NCBI GenBank assembly: GCA_039566865.1
Contig: CM076948.1
Span: 12,349,001 to 12,413,000, forward strand
Length of the DNA stretch: 64,000 bases
Direction of reading: 5' to 3'
Source: Aurelia coerulea
Lineage: Eukaryota; Cnidaria; Scyphozoa; Semaeostomeae; Ulmaridae
The notes below the pieces were generated by a model that searched no databases, was not told the origin of the DNA, and saw nothing but the letters and a program-made list of their open reading frames with translations. Shown piece after piece: positions 10,761-21,700 of this stretch (within the stretch, counting starts at the first letter, position 1; every line of letters starts with the position of its first letter). Position numbers and translations under genes: made by a program.

Positions 10761-12130
10761 TTATTTTCGTTTTTGAAAAATTTCATTTCTGACGGTAATT
10801 TCTCTTATAAACAATGGCCTATGGGCCTAGGCACTGCTGTGTTTTGAACAGATGCAAGTAGGCTTGTTTATGTTATCTTCAAATAACTTAAGAACAAGAT
10901 GAAAGGGTGGAAACTGATTATCACTTCACATATTATGAATGAAAATAAAGTTGACTGCTAATCTCAAACAATTGTTTGACAAAAAGAAGTATTTTAATCA
11001 AAACATTGACCCAATTGTTGTTCTTGGTTGAGTTTAAGTGCACAGCTGCAAACTTCAACTATTATATGCAGGACTTGTTCTTAAATTTTTCTTGTTTTCC
11101 TGTGCATTGAACAAAATTTATTTGAGAAGTAGAGGAAGAGGATGGCAAATAAGTAATAATTTTATTTGATATATTTACATACATATATTTTACCCTGTAG
11201 AATTTCTCTTATTTTGCATTATTTTTCATGAATGCATATTTGAAATGAGAAAGGAAGATCCTGCATCCCTCTCTTGAGCACACCCTCCCTTAAAAGAAAT
11301 GCCTGTACAGGATTTGGAAATCAGTCATGAAAACATTTTTAGTGCTCAGCAGTTTTTAGAAAGAACTAATTTCCAGTTGCACGATGATATCCCCATGTAA
11401 AATTTTGGGGGACTTGCATCTTCAACTGTATATCTTCAATGCGGTTTGTATCTTTGATTTACAGACAACAACAATGACCTGCTGCATTCTGTTCCCTGTG
11501 ATTGCTGATTAAAGTTGCTGTTTTGAGAACAGATTCTGGGAGAAGATTGTGTGCAGCTTCCCTTTGAATGGATGTTCTAGATTTCAGCAGCAAAACAATC
11601 TAAAATCATCACATTTTTCTCAGACTATTTTCTCTTTGTAAAAGTCACAACCCATTAGCTTCAATTACCAACAAACATTTATCAAAGTAGAGGTAGAGAG
11701 ACAAGGAAGTATTTCTTTGAGAAAGGCAGCTTGTTATTTACACACTATTAGTGTAGAAAAGTGATACTTTGTGACTGTATTTTCTTGAATGAGCACTCTC
11801 CCTTTGCATGGCTGCCCTGTCCCCAGAATTAAGGGGTATATGCTCCCCAGGGGCCTACTCTGGTATATTTAGGAAAGGGATACTCAAGTTACTTTTTGGG
11901 TCTAACATTTTGGCAAAGGTTATTTTTGGGTTACAGTAGTCAGGTAGTCATTTGGAAAATTTTGTTTTGGGTCAATTTTTATGCCGGAAATTATTGTTTT
12001 GCATTGATTTTTTGTTCCCCAGCCTTGAGCACCCATATTCTACTCATACCACAGCAGCAAAAATTAAGAGCAGCAAGAACATCTTTGAATCTGAACTGAA
12101 GGGAGGGAAAGCGGACGTGCTCGCATAAAC
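10761..12130. other. No gene recognised; G-rich low-copy repeat at the end
   Basis: AT-rich sequence with no convincing coding frame. From about 11826 to 12020 a degenerate repeat (ccccagggg..., then gggtcta/gggttac/gggtcaa) resembles material at 48890-49140. This suggests an old dispersed element. Confidence 0.3.
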
Positions 12131-12137
12131 ATGTTTC

Positions 12138-12457
12138 CCCGGGGGGGGAGGTACTTGACTATTTGTACGGGGGTGTGCCCACGAAAAAAATTTTTTTTAC
12201 CCTGCTCCAGAAATTTTCGCTCAAAATGATAACCTGTTCTAGAAAAAATTGATGAAAAGTATGCTCAAAAACATGAAATTTGACCGAAAAACGACCCGAT
12301 CTAGCAGAATATTCCTCTTTGACATGTTTTGACAACCTGCTCTAGAAAAATTGCCTCATTTTGATGCCCTGTGCTAGAAAAAATTGATGAAAACGATACC
12401 CTTAAAAACGGCACATCCCCGTCGGACAAATATACTAAGTACCCCCCCCCCCCCGGG
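12138..12457. mobile_element. hAT-like MITE with 8-bp target duplication
   Basis: The 320-bp element begins cccggggggggaggtactt and ends with the near reverse complement. Inverted similarity extends about 45 bases inward (the gtgtgccc block near 12173 against ggcacatcccc near 12410). It is flanked by an exact 8-bp duplication, catgtttc, at 12130-12137 and 12458-12465, as expected for hAT-type insertion. Terminal runs of G and C have different lengths. No transposase is encoded. Confidence 0.88.
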
Positions 12458-12650
12458 CATGTTTCGTGTTCCTTCATTATTATCGTCGATGAAATTGCGA
12501 AGTGTGTGCATTGAGAGGCCTGAAAAAAGTGCTTTGCTCTGTTCAGTTTCATTGCTTTGCAATTATTTCTTCTTTGTTTGGACTAACAAGTAACCAAATT
12601 TGCATGTGGCCTCCAGGACGTCCTTTCCAACTCAATCGAGCCTTTCACTA

Positions 12651-13663
12651 GGGTAGGGTGGGGTAATGTAGGTCTAAAATGAGCAAAATCTCACAATGGA
12701 TAGCTGGTAAAACGAGACTAAAATGCAAAACATTTCAAAAGTTTCGTTTAATTGACATTCAGTGCTTCTTCTTTCTTGGAAAAAAATCTCAGGTTTGACA
12801 AAGGCAGTTAAATATTTTAAAAAATTTTCTCTTTTGACAACTAAAATAGGCCCACTTTTTCCGACGAGCGGGAAAAGAGGGTCTATTTTCAAAACTTGTA
12901 CAAAATCAGAATATGAATGGCTAAATGATTAAAAAAATTAATGGACTTACATTTCCCAACTATTCTCTATTCAATAAAATCACAGTCTTTGCCTTTTATG
13001 GCATGCAATCCCGTTCCCGCGACGAAAATAAAGCTACGGTCGTTATGCTGTGATCCACCATCGTCGCGACTTCCAAGTCAGTGATCGAATTTGATAATAA
13101 CAGTCAAATAAAGTTGTTTGCAGTATGTTTACTCCAATTTACTGGTTACAAGACATCAACTGCGGTAATAGGAAACCCGTTTTCGCATTTTAGACAGAAA
13201 ACAACGTGGCAAGATGAATATAAGTGAGAAAATTTAAGCAATTCAAGGCTTCGTTGAATTTGAATTATGGCTGAATTCTCAGTAGGCCCACATTACCCCA
13301 CCTGGTAAGAAAATAAAAATAATAATCGCGTCAATGACTCCGAAATAAACGTTATTTCATTTGTAAAAGACCAAACTCTCACCTCATGGTCATTTAATTG
13401 ACCAGAAAAGCAAAACAACAGTGGCAGGAGAAAGCTTTCCCGGGCTTTGAAATTCTCACACAATAGGCCGTTCAGTAAAATTATTTTATAAAACGAATGG
13501 AGATACATCTAAGACGAATGTTTTATGTAAAAAGGCAGTTTATTATGCAGACATTAAAAGAAAAATAGCCAGCCTTTCTTCCATTTAACGAGGAAGGATA
13601 TTTCTAGCGAAAAGCTCAGTGGACCCACTTTACCCCGTAGACTCACATTACCCCACCCTACCC
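12651..13663. mobile_element. TA-flanked nonautonomous DNA element (1013 bp)
   Basis: Ends are gggtagggtggggtaatgt and its reverse complement, flanked by TA (12649-12650 and 13664-13665). Subterminal copies of the motif recur inside, for example taggcccacattaccccacc near 13282 and taggcccactttt near 12848. This suits a Tc1/mariner-type nonautonomous element. No open frame is credible. Confidence 0.82.
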
Positions 13664-13728
13664 TATCTCATGAAAGAAGCACATCCATCCAGTATCATAT
13701 CAAAGCGCGTGTTGCGTTGTCCGCTTTA

Positions 13729-13822
13729 GGCCGTACCTTTCCGGTTTTGAAAGCCGGTCAGCCATTACGGCCTCGTTTTCGTTTTGCATTTTTTCGCTGT
13801 GTTGATTTGAACCAACTCTCCT
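13729..13822 (-). repeat. Inverted partner of the 9972-10060 block
   Basis: On the - strand this reads caacacagcgaaaaaatgc, then aaaacga, then taatggctgaccgg, closely following the copy at 9972-10060. Similarity stops on both sides. Confidence 0.6.
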
Positions 13823-13829
13823 CACAATG

Positions 13830-15222
13830 AACTTGTAGTGCTAGAATTAGTGAAAAGTTGGTAGAGGTCTGCATCCGAGTACCCCTTTCTAAAAATAGAT
13901 GGTGGAGCTAATTTGAAAGTTGGGATTGCTTTCATCGTTATGAGGAGCTGAATCTCTGTAATATTAGTAATTTTCATGTTTCTTTCCCCAGATACTACGG
14001 AAAAATAATCAGCACCTTTCCTGGAGGTCTGGGTGTGAGAACCCCGTCTAAAAGTAGCATTTGGGGGAATCCGCTGTTAAATATCAATCGTATTGTTTTT
14101 AACATGTCAAATCGTACTCTTATACAACTCTGTACACGTTTAATAAGGAAAGATGTTGTAAAATTGGTAGAATTAACTGCAAAGTACTGAGCCCGAGTAC
14201 CATTTTGGGGGGAGCACTTTGGGGGGAGGGGGTTAATTTACAGTTTGGGTCCCGACCTCTTCTTTAGGTATGCCCATTTTCATACTTTCTTCATTATATG
14301 CAAGATTTCTATGAACATGGGCGTACATTCAAATTTTTTTGGGGGGTGTCAACATGCTTTCGACCGACTAAATCTTTTTGGACCGACTGAACGTATGGCA
14401 AGCAGTTCGTACTCACTAGGAACGTTGACGTGAGCAATGCAACAAAGGGACCAAGGGGCGGGTCTAGGGCGAAACCCCCAGTACATTTTTTGAAAACACG
14501 TCCTCTACTTTGGCTTAGAGCACCGCTCCAGATCCCGTGCTTGCCAGTTTACAATAGTTTTTTTTTACCATTTTGTAACAGGTTCTCGTTAATAGATTTG
14601 CAGCCTCAGAGAAACTCAGGAATGACCATTTTACTGACTGCTTTTTGTATTACATTAGCCTTCTTTTCTTACTCTTAATTCTTAAATGGAAAGGCAATGG
14701 TTTGATTAGCGGTTAACTGAAATGGTTTTAAGTCTTTGGCACAATATTTTTTTTTATTCACATGTCCCAGATCTAATTTCTTTGATTGGTTACTTAAGAT
14801 TTTTGCCTCATGTGATGATCACGGACTTGAAGTTTTAAATATAGGCGTAATCTTCACCACCAAGCATAGCTAAAACGACTGGCTTTAGTGTGTTTGTCCT
14901 CTAAGAGGGTTTTCCCTCGTGATTTTAGTGTCTGCAGTGTCAGTTTTTAGAAGAAGCCTAAACCACCTTTGATGGATACTATTTGTAACCATATTTCTTT
15001 AATTTTGGGATTCATTCACAAGTGTCTGATTTCCACCGCCATATAACTACCACCAACGGCACCCCAGTGCCAGATTGAAAATTTTGAGTATTTGTGACAG
15101 TATTATTCCTTTGGGACAATCTTTGCGCAACGAACACCTTTCGCTTTGTCTTAGAACGCTTCTCACAAGCCAGTGATTGCTTGCCCCTAAAAATGGAAGC
15201 CTGGGCAATTTTGTAATACGTC
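13830..15222. other. No gene recognised
   Basis: AT-rich sequence with scattered G runs (near 14207-14233 and 14338-14347). The short word ggaccgact near 14380 recurs near 16463, suggesting an old dispersed repeat. No credible coding frame was found. Confidence 0.3.
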
Positions 15223-15224
15223 TA

Positions 15225-16213
15225 CCGGGTGTCCCAAAAAAAACGCAACGGATTTAATCGGGACTAGTGACAAGAATTTTGGTCCAATCAATCCATAGTA
15301 TTTTTTCATATAGTCCTCAAAAGCTAACTTGAAGATGGATACCTTGTTCGATGATATTTGTGCATGGAAAGTTGGAATATTAATTTTGAAAGTCCAAATT
15401 TGCCTGAACCTCCAAACCAGAGCTTGTGGCTTTTAGCTTAAACTGCAAACGCGCTATTTTGGGGAATCTCCTGAATTACTCTGAAATAGGAGAATAAAGC
15501 CACATTCTGGGGAACATTTTTGAACAGAAATTCAATCAAATTCATCAATTTTGTCCTGCAAAAGACATCTTTTTTTATGCTTCGAAAGTTTCGAAAAGTT
15601 AGCATTGCATCCGTCTCATAAAAGAAAGAAATCTGCGAAGTAGTTTGTTTTGGTGTGAAAAATTAATTGATTCCTGCAATCTTCATGACTTTAATGAAAT
15701 GCATTTTGTATAATCTTTCTTCGAATTATTACGAAACAAAAAATCAAATATACCCGAGGGAAAATTATCCATGGATAAGATTCTTGAAAATGCTCATTCG
15801 TGATTGGCTTTTTTGCAGGTGCACTATGATTGAAGATATATATTCCTTTGCGAATTTTCCCTTCGGCATTGTTATGTTTTGTCAATGTTTAGCTTTCAAA
15901 TTTCAATTGAAATAAGTGCCTAAACATGTGTGCCTTAGCATGCTCACACTACTACACTATGCATATGACTGAGGAGATTCCTCAAGCACGTTTTCAGGAT
16001 GGTCAAAACCCAAAACCTCTGGTTTGGAGATGGAAGCAAATTTGGACATTCAAGGTTAATATTCCAACTCTCCATGCACCAATATCAACAAACAAGGTAT
16101 CTATCTTCAAGTTAGCTATCGAGGATTATATAACAATTTTTTTGGATTTATTGGACCTAAATTCTTGTCGCTAGTCCCGATCAAATCTGTTGCGTTTTTT
16201 TTGGGACACCCGG
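15225..16213. mobile_element. Long-TIR TA-flanked fold-back element (989 bp)
   Basis: The element starts ccgggtgtcccaaaaaaaac and ends with the reverse complement, flanked by TA on both sides (15223-15224 and 16214-16215). The inverted arms extend at least 200 bases inward: the arm around 15320-15440 matches the complement of about 16010-16120. The central region has no credible frame. Terminal sequence and TA target fit a nonautonomous Tc1/mariner-type element. Confidence 0.88.
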
Positions 16214-16545
16214 TAAGAATTTTTTTTTAAATGCCATCGTCTGCTTTGGCTTAAAACGACTCTCCCAATCATTGTCAAGCATTTCTTATGAATATTCTAA
16301 CTGTCATCATGGGCCGACCTTTCCAAAAACATTTGAAAACCGAACCAACTTGGATTCAAACTATCGTCGACCTTTTGAGCTTTATCCTAGTTGGTCGGTG
16401 CACGAAGTCGGTCCATCCCATTTTGTCGTGGACCAACTTTTCCCTTACGAGAAAATGTTTGGACCGACTCAGAAATTATTGGGGGGGGGTGTCTCGTCCC
16501 CCCCACACCCCCACTTAGAACTTTCTATTCATCCTAGTTATATGG

Positions 16546-16800
16546 TTAACATTTCAACTACAGTTTGGCATATCTTGGGAAGAAATTCGTAATCTGAAAT
16601 TGGAGTTATGAGCTCTAACATTTCATGTGCATGCTGAAGGCAAAACCAGAGAGGTTAGTACGCCTTCCTGCATCATCGCGGTAAAGGGGGGCCTCCCTCA
16701 CCGCGATGATGCAGGAAGGCGTACGAACCTCTCTGGTTTTGCCTTCAACATGAACATGAAATGTTAGAGCTCATAACTCAAATTTCAGATTTCTGATGAG
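16546..16800. mobile_element. Fold-back remnant with about 80-bp hairpin arms
   Basis: The arms at about 16605-16690 and 16700-16790 are near-perfect complements separated by about 17 bases. Shared words are tacgccttcctgcatcatcg and ggcaaaaccagagagg. The outer left arm (catttcaactacagtttggc) matches the - strand of 27836-27995, where the same family ends in ggacacccgg plus TA. So this is an internal piece of a related TA-type fold-back element. Confidence 0.75.
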
Positions 16801-16809
16801 CAACAAGAA

Positions 16810-17800
16810 AACTTTGGTTGACACTTTCATTCATTACCTTGACGACGAGCAAGAGTTTTGCTCATTGAGCATATTATTAGTAATGTCTGAAAATCGAATC
16901 GAGTGGGTCTCGAGGGGAAAAAACTAAGTTTGTAGTTAAACACTCAATTCGACCTGCATGAACCCCGGATAGATGCTCTTGCTTAATGTGGCACATATGG
17001 CAGGTCAAACAAAGAATTGAAAATTGTAAAAAGCAGCAAGCAAATAGAAGATACTGTGGCATTTGTAGCAAGGAAAGACGCGATGTCACCGGGTCACTGT
17101 GATGCAGGGAATTTAATTTAAGGCTAATCAAAGGTGAACCTATGGGTAGCTCGCGGAACAAACTGGGATCCCCATTCCTGTCAGCAACTGAATTCATTAC
17201 GATACGTAGCTATACGCATTGCGAATTGCGATGCAGGATGAGATGTTAGCCCAGGGTAGGAAGGTGCAAAAGATATGTCACCAGTTGACTTTCAGGCCCC
17301 AGGGAACGAAAAAGCTATTGGGTATATACTGTGTCAATTTCGTGTTTCCATGAGTGCATAACAAAAGCACGAGGACGCAAGAGTCTCTTTTTGTGAATTT
17401 GAGCTTGTTGCCACTCACAACAACAATAAACATTTCATTGTTCCCACCACAGAACTGCATCCAGCTGGTTTTCCAAAAATGAATGAGAAGTGAGAGTGAA
17501 AAGTTTCAATGGTTTTGTCCAAAGGATCAAGAATCGAAAAACAGAGGCTCTAAGTATTTACAAGTATTGCCAAAAATGGATTTCCTTTTCAAGCCCTATC
17601 CCCCAAAAAGAAGGCGGTAAGATGATTGAAAGCGATTGATTATTTGCAGTTAGTGCAACTAGTACCAAAACTAGATGTATAGGCCTTTACATCAAGTAGC
17701 TTTCAATTCAAAGGGAAACTATACTCCCAAAAGGAAGTCGATTTGGATGCTGCAAACGAGAAACTCCGTTATCCAATCTGAACATAACTAGCAAATCTCG
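16810..17800. other. No gene recognised
   Basis: About 1 kb with short open frames on both strands, no recognisable motifs, no splice-supported exon and no repeat ends. Confidence 0.3.
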
Positions 17801-17809
17801 TCGGTTGCC

Positions 17810-18210
17810 GTTGTAGGATTGTAGGATTTTTGCGTCAAAGCCCATTCTGTAAGTCCCGAAATAGATGGTTTGCCCTGAAGACGGAAATTTTCATTTGATG
17901 CTCTTTCCAATTTTTTCTTATCTTCTTCTTTTGGTCTTTAAACTACACAATTGGCTGAAAAATAAATTAAACATTGGTACCCATTCAGTAGGATGGATTT
18001 TGAATTGAATTGAATGGTACGATTTTGCGTAAAGGCCCATTCTGTAAGTCCCGAAATAGAAGGTTTATTGCCCTCAAAATGGAGATTTTTATATGATATC
18101 CTTTCCGATATTCTTATCCTTTTTTGTTTGGTTTTGTTTTTGTTTTTATTTGTTTTTTGTTTTAAACTACACCTTAGGTGAGATTTAACATTGGTACCCA
18201 TTGAATGCAA
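17810..18210 (+). repeat. Tandem duplication, period about 200 bases
   Basis: Units at about 17815-17990 and 18016-18200 share cccattctgtaagtcccgaa, then atagatggttt/atagaaggttt, tttaaactacac and acattggtacccattga or a close variant, in the same order. Confidence 0.7.
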
Positions 18211-18380
18211 TGGATTCAATGCATTATATTGAACGCATACAGTATCCTTTTCCCATATTCTATAGACAGTAAAGATACTTGCGAATATTTGCATTTCATC
18301 TTTTCATTCGCTTTAATATATTTTTTTTTGGTGAAGTTGTTGCTTCTATACTTCTTCTATTCTCTTTATTAGCAGCTTGA

Positions 18381-18744
18381 TGTAGTGACTGTAACGATTC
18401 CTCGGTTCTAGTTCAACAGATTGTGCAGGCCCATAGTGAACTCTCAAAAAGAAAAGGACGACGACTGATTTTACACTGATCTTGATTCTCCAAAACTCTA
18501 TGACGATCTGACTAAGAACACGTGTACAAAGTATTTAAAGCTTCTACACGGAACTTACGATTTAATCAACCAATGAAAATCATTTTTAGCTTTTACGTAT
18601 AAATGAATGTTCTATTTGAATGTTCTAACAGAGTCTCCACAGGTGGTAATTATACATTGCAAAATCTTATGTCTCAAACTATTTCGAATGACGCAATGGT
18701 GATATTACCCCTCAGCGCATAGCAGTTCAAAGGAATTTCCGACA
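18381..18744 (-). repeat. BEL/Pao LTR (3' LTR of the element)
   Basis: The 364-bp LTR has TG/CA ends. It follows the polypurine tract in the - strand reading and matches the LTR at 24284-24647 throughout by eye. Confidence 0.96.
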
Positions 18745-18757
18745 CACTCCCCTCCTT
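18745..18757 (-). promoter_or_regulatory. Polypurine tract of the BEL/Pao element
   Basis: On the - strand the sequence reads aaggaggggagtg directly before the 3' LTR. This is the expected position and composition for plus-strand priming. Confidence 0.8.
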
Positions 18758-18760
18758 GAT

Positions 18761-21700
18761 TCACTGTGAATCAAGAACTAACCGGGTTTTCCATTGCGCA
18801 TCCTTGGCAGCTGCACGTTGCGATCCCTTGCGCGTACCCTGTGGGGCGGGGCTTTCATTCTCTTTGCTCTCATTCACCCCTCTTTTTTCACTCTTTTCAT
18901 CTACTTCTAAACTTCTAATTTCTAAAGGAAACAAACATTGCAAGGAACGAGTCAAAATTTGGTGCTTACCCTTCTGTCCAATTCGCACCTTGGCTCCTCT
19001 TGCTATTCCATCCTTTCCCTTGACTAGTTCTATGATAACTCCCATTTTCCAATTGCCTCTTTTGATGTTCTCCTCCTTCACCAAGACCATTTCTCCAATA
19101 TGCACTGTCCCTTGCTTTCCCTTATTCAAATGATGCACTTCTCTCAAATCTGCAAGATATTCCAGTCTCCAACGAGACCAAAAGTGGTCCAACTTCTTAA
19201 CAAGATACGCAAAGCGCCTTGTAAAAGAAGATGGATCCTCTTCAAGAGCATCAATGTCAAATTCAAAATGATCGGATAGGGCAGACAAACGTCTCCCATG
19301 CATAAGATGGAATGGGGTCAAAGCATGATATCCAAGTTCATCATAAATATAAGTCAATGGCCTTGAATTCAAGGTAGATTCAACCTGAGTCAGCAATGTT
19401 AGCAATTCGTCATACCTAAGCCTCGCATTTCCCAAAACCTTCTTGAGACAACGTTTTACGCTGCCCACCAGGCGCTCAAAATGGCCGCCCCACCACGGAG
19501 ATCGTTCCATATTGAATTTCCAAGTGATCCGTTTTGCCTGCAAAAATGAAACAACAGAATGATCATGTGCAAGTCTTTCTAAGAGTCTGTGAGTGAACTT
19601 GAAAGTTTTCGCATTGTCCGAATTGATCAAGTCAGGGGTTCCCCTGCGTGCTGTAAAGCGCTGCATGCTCCGTACAAATGTTGGCCCAGCAAGGTCTTCA
19701 ACAAGGTCTAAATGTATAGCACGCGAAGTACAACAAACATACAAAACAACATAGCATTTTTCCATCTCACCTGACTTTGACCTGTGGAACAAAGGACCAG
19801 CAAAATCAATTCCAACATTTACAAATGGCGGTGCCTCTTTAACTCTAAAGTCTGGTAGGTCAGCAGTCTGTGGTGGTGCGTAGGACTTACCTTCTACCTT
19901 CCTGCAAATGAAACATTTCCTGAGCAACCTTTTGACAAACTGCCTACCTTGTGGAACCCAATAACGTGATCGAAGTTCAGCAAGAGTTGATTTTAGACCA
20001 TTATGAAAAACTCTTTGATGACAAGCAAAAACTACCAACTCTGTAAATCGATTCTCTCTTGGCAAAATTATTGGAAACTTACCATCAAACTCCAAGTCAG
20101 AGTAATTCAACCTTCCTTTGCATCGTAACACTTGCTCTTCTTCAAACAATCCTAAATTCACTTTCAATTGATTAAATTTGGGTTCCTTGCGTAAAGTAGA
20201 TTGGACATCTAAAACCCAATATTTCTCTGCAGCAAACATTTCCTTAGCACTTACCTCTGAACGATTAATTGGCTGTTTCTTCTTCTTTGCCTTCAAGTTT
20301 TCAATAAATCTTACCACCCAAGATGTTACTTTCAACAAACGTTCAAGTGAACTGAACCTATCAATGTCAATAATGTTGGATATACCTGTTTTCTTGTCAC
20401 CAACTGCGGTTGCAACCAATGCTGATTTCTTTGTCTCTTGAACTATTTCAGGTGTATCCTCAAGCAAAAGTTCAGTTGGCCAATGTTCCTTGCCCATGAC
20501 AAGCCAATGCGGTCCATGCCACCACAATCTACTGGTCTGTAAAGCACTTGCAAAAACACCCCTTGATCCAAGGTCAGCAGGATTGCATACTCCAGCACAA
20601 TGTCCCCAGTTTCTCTTCTCTGTCACTGTCAAAATTTCATCAACCCTGTGCTGCACAAACTGTCGCCAGTGGCCTGTGTTTTTGATCCAATAAAGTGCTG
20701 TTTTGGAGTCCAACCAAAATCTGCAAGTTGAAATCTGTACCTGTTGGTTTAAGGCTGAAAGAACAACATTCATTAGAGTAGCCAGAATTCTGGCTGACAT
20801 TAGTTCTAGTCTTGGAATGCTAAGTTCCTTCAGAGGTGCTACACGAGTTTTTGCACACACAAGATTTGAGACAATTTCTTCTTCTGTCTCATAGACCAAA
20901 TAGATCATAGCGCAATATGCCTTTTTGCTAGCATCCGCAAAGCCATGTAAAGAGCAGTTCTTGACCTTACCTGCCTTGTCATCATATAAACACCTGGGCA
21001 AAGAAATTCTGCCAACATCATTTAGATCACTTACCAATGATTCCCACTTTGCCCTTTTGTCCTCTGGTAGTTCATCGTCCCAACGTAAATTTTCAATACA
21101 GATCTCCTGAAACAGAACTTTTGCATTAACAATCACTGGGCTAACAAGTCCAAGTGGGTCAAAGAGTTTGGCAATACTGCTCAAAATGGTACGTTTTGTT
21201 ACCTTTGCATCCTTCTCCACTGTTCCTAACTTTGTGAGGTCAAACACTAGCTTATCAGCCTCAGTGTCCCAAGAAATACCAAGTACTTTGGTCTTACCTT
21301 CTTCTGTTTTACTTCCAAGTGTCTCCTTTGCAAAACTCTCCTCATTATCACCTATTTCTAAGTTTCTTACCTTTTGTTGTGGCTGTTCATTTGACTTGAA
21401 AGCTGCCTGTAGGGCAGGTTCACAACTTTTCCATTTTCTTAAATGGAATCCACCAGCTTTCATCCTTTCCTTAGCCTTATGGAAAAGTTCTTCAGCATCA
21501 GATATGTTCTCTGCACCAAACACAAGGTCATCAACATAGAAATTATTGGCAAGTGTCACAGCAAATTTTGGGTCCTCCTGCTGATACTGTGCAATGTGAT
21601 TTCGGAGAACGGCATTAAGCAAGAACGGAGACGTATTGACACCAAAAACACATCTGTTAAAGTGGAATACCTCTATGGGTGAATTTGGATCATGAATATC

